A stretch of 64,000 bases of DNA from Lutraria lutraria (Eukaryota; Mollusca; Bivalvia; Venerida; Mactridae): positions 35,009,336 through 35,073,335 of the forward strand of contig OZ026840.1 of NCBI GenBank assembly GCA_964023205.1, read 5' to 3'. This document shows positions 62,336 through 64,000 of this stretch, one piece after another (the first letter of the stretch is position 1; every line of letters starts with the position of its first letter). The notes beneath the pieces were generated by a model. The model ran no database searches and was not told the origin of the DNA. It saw only the letters and a list, made by a program, of their open reading frames with translations. The translations under genes were made by a program, and so were the position numbers.

Positions 62336-63137
62336 AATGATCTTGTTTTACTCTCGAACCACAAACAACGGTTTCCCAGTTTTTCGACAGATGGGGTCAT
62401 TTTTCACGCCGTCTGATATCTAGATCAGATTTACATTACGTTAAGCTCCAAAATCCACAACACCGCTACGCAAACAATTAGATTGATCACGTTACCAAGG
62501 AACGAGTGTAATATCTAGACTTTCTCAATTTCCCAGACACTCAATTTCAGAAAAGCTATTTGATAAAGAATTCATAATTATTCATACTCCAGAAGATAGT
62601 AACGGCAATGTTTCATTGTGACGTACATATCAGAAGCATTCCGTTTGACAAGAATCGATTGGATTGGTTAGATTCAGCTAGAGTCATCCGGGCATTTTCT
62701 GACAATAATTGTTCCGACTGCCTCGTAAAATGGCGACACCTACAATGGTTTGGTTCATTTAATGCCCCAGTTAGACGTCTTTCAGAGTTAAAGTCATTTC
62801 AGGCAATTGTAAATTCTACTCGTATATATGTATATGAATAATTGTAGGTAATAAATATGATAGATTATATACATTCAATGTATACAGCTATCCCCAGAAT
62901 GCAGGTTATGGATGATACAATGGACCCAACACAACAATTGATCATCCTCAAGCATTGAACACTCCAATACTTTATTTATATGAGTTTAATGCCACAAATC
63001 TGCATTTGTAAACGGCGCCTGATTCACCAAACAAGTTTTCCTGGAGGTTATTTCACAGTTCTAACTTACCTTTTCACTAAGAACTGCCAACTTTTCAACA
63101 TGTGAAAGAAAATCGATATTTTTGTCATTTTTTATGG

Positions 63138-63226
63138 AAGGGTATGACTTGCCCCGACCGGGAATCGAACCAAGACCGCCTGGTTACAAATCCAGCACAA
63201 CCACTGTAACATGACCGCGGCCCTTA
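63138..63226 (-). mobile_element. tRNA-derived SINE head
   Basis: On the minus strand GGCCGCGGTCATGTTACAGT is followed by GGTTCGATTCCCGGTCGGGG, with a perfect pol III B box. The acceptor-stem ends do not pair, so I prefer a SINE or tRNA relic to a working tRNA gene. Confidence 0.55.
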
Positions 63227-64000
63227 GCAATTACTGCAAATTAATGGTCTTGTATTGTCTGTCATGTGGCTCTCTCATTTCAAAGTTTCAATTATTTCAA
63301 TTCAAAGTTTTATTTCTAATCATGTTCAATTGGTATGAATGTCAAATTGTGAAACATTACAGTTTAAAGGAACATTTGTCATAAAGTTACTAGCTGCTAT
63401 GAATTCAAAGAACACATTTCTGGATCAATGAACAAAACCTTGCATTGGTGAGAAAACATGTTGGCACTGAAGTATAAGTTTTAACGAACTTGCGTCTAAG
63501 TGCGGTGAATGTCTTATATTGCACAAGCCATGGTCGATAAAAATAATGCCAAAGCATGGCTAAAAACTGCTACAAGCCGTTGCATAAATGTTAAATGATT
63601 TCATAATTTCGTATGTGAAATAAAAAGTCACTGTAGAACAAAATGGCTTCTTAACTCAAGGTTATTGATGAGCGTACATAAATCTCAAGTACCCTACTAT
63701 CTTTGATTTTTGACGCAATGGATTACATTGGATTCTCAATACATTCGCGTGGTGAAACAGCACTCAGTACACACAAGGCGACATAACCATATGATAAAGT
63801 TTATATACTTATCTGAACTTTCGCTATCAGTATCCGACAAACGTTTCTTTAGCCAGGAACTTAAGATCTAATTCGATCAGTTGGTTGACTGTACTGAGCC
63901 AGCATATTAAGATTAACCTTGTTGCCAGTTAAGTTTACGAAGAAAATACGTTCTAGCAATGTTTGACATGAACAAATCTGCACCTTTGGCATTTGTTCCG
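63227..64000. other. Gene-free end of window
   Basis: Nothing recognised except AATTCAAAGTTTTATTTC near 63300, which could be the inverted 3' tail of a non-LTR element. Confidence 0.4.

Noticed and set aside
62608..62841. Plus-strand 77-codon frame starting MFHCDVHIRSIPF
   Set aside because: No motif, no neighbouring exon and ordinary composition; likely chance.
63138..63226. Functional tRNA gene
   Set aside because: The B box is perfect, but I could not pair the acceptor stem or find a normal cloverleaf. SINE head or relic is more likely.

Overview
This is AT-rich, repeat-dense animal nuclear DNA with spliced genes, most likely from a lophotrochozoan and probably a bivalve mollusc. The reasons are a MEGF9-type receptor gene with short phase-1 exons, several tRNA-derived SINE families, small inverted-repeat DNA transposons (MITEs), non-LTR retrotransposon remnants, and long simple-sequence and minisatellite arrays. 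It is not bacterial: there are no operons or dense ORFs. The species call is inference. A 200-base run of N (49751-49950) marks an assembly gap.

Only two protein-coding genes can be supported well. The first lies on the minus strand at 14254-22302. I could join eight coding exons with matching GT/AG sites, all in phase 1, into a complete 558-residue type I membrane protein. It has a signal peptide, a Kunitz-like cysteine module, a fibronectin type III fold interrupted by a long Ser/Thr/Asn-rich insert, three laminin-type EGF modules, a transmembrane helix and a 63-residue tail with the PFWTIE...KED motif of MEGF9. The second is an intronless plus-strand ORF at 30372-31574. It encodes a 400-residue, highly charged protein that I do not recognise.

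Region by region: 1-4150 has no gene, but it carries a perfect CRE site and a YY1/CCAAT cluster. 4152-5169 is a minisatellite grown out of an internal piece of a MITE. 5170-14253 is the 3' flank and untranslated side of MEGF9, with two SINEs, two copies of another dispersed repeat, MITEs and short tandem arrays. 14254-22302 is MEGF9. 22438-26689 is a 4.2-kb transposon with long inverted ends and a 9-bp target duplication (Mutator-like by structure). It starts 145 bp upstream of the MEGF9 start codon and contains non-LTR reverse-transcriptase remnants. 26690-30060 is intergenic. 30072-31574 is the orphan gene. 31575-64000 is gene-poor, with SINEs, MITEs, a 1.4-kb inverted-repeat element, an almost perfect 0.58-kb palindrome, a LINE tail and a roughly 500-bp GA tract.

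The two genes show no evident functional link. The most interesting features are the domain architecture of the MEGF9 homologue, the intact transposon abutting its 5' end with an older copy inside intron 1, the MITE-derived minisatellite, and a 64-65-bp foldback element present twice, each copy between its own private palindromic flanks.
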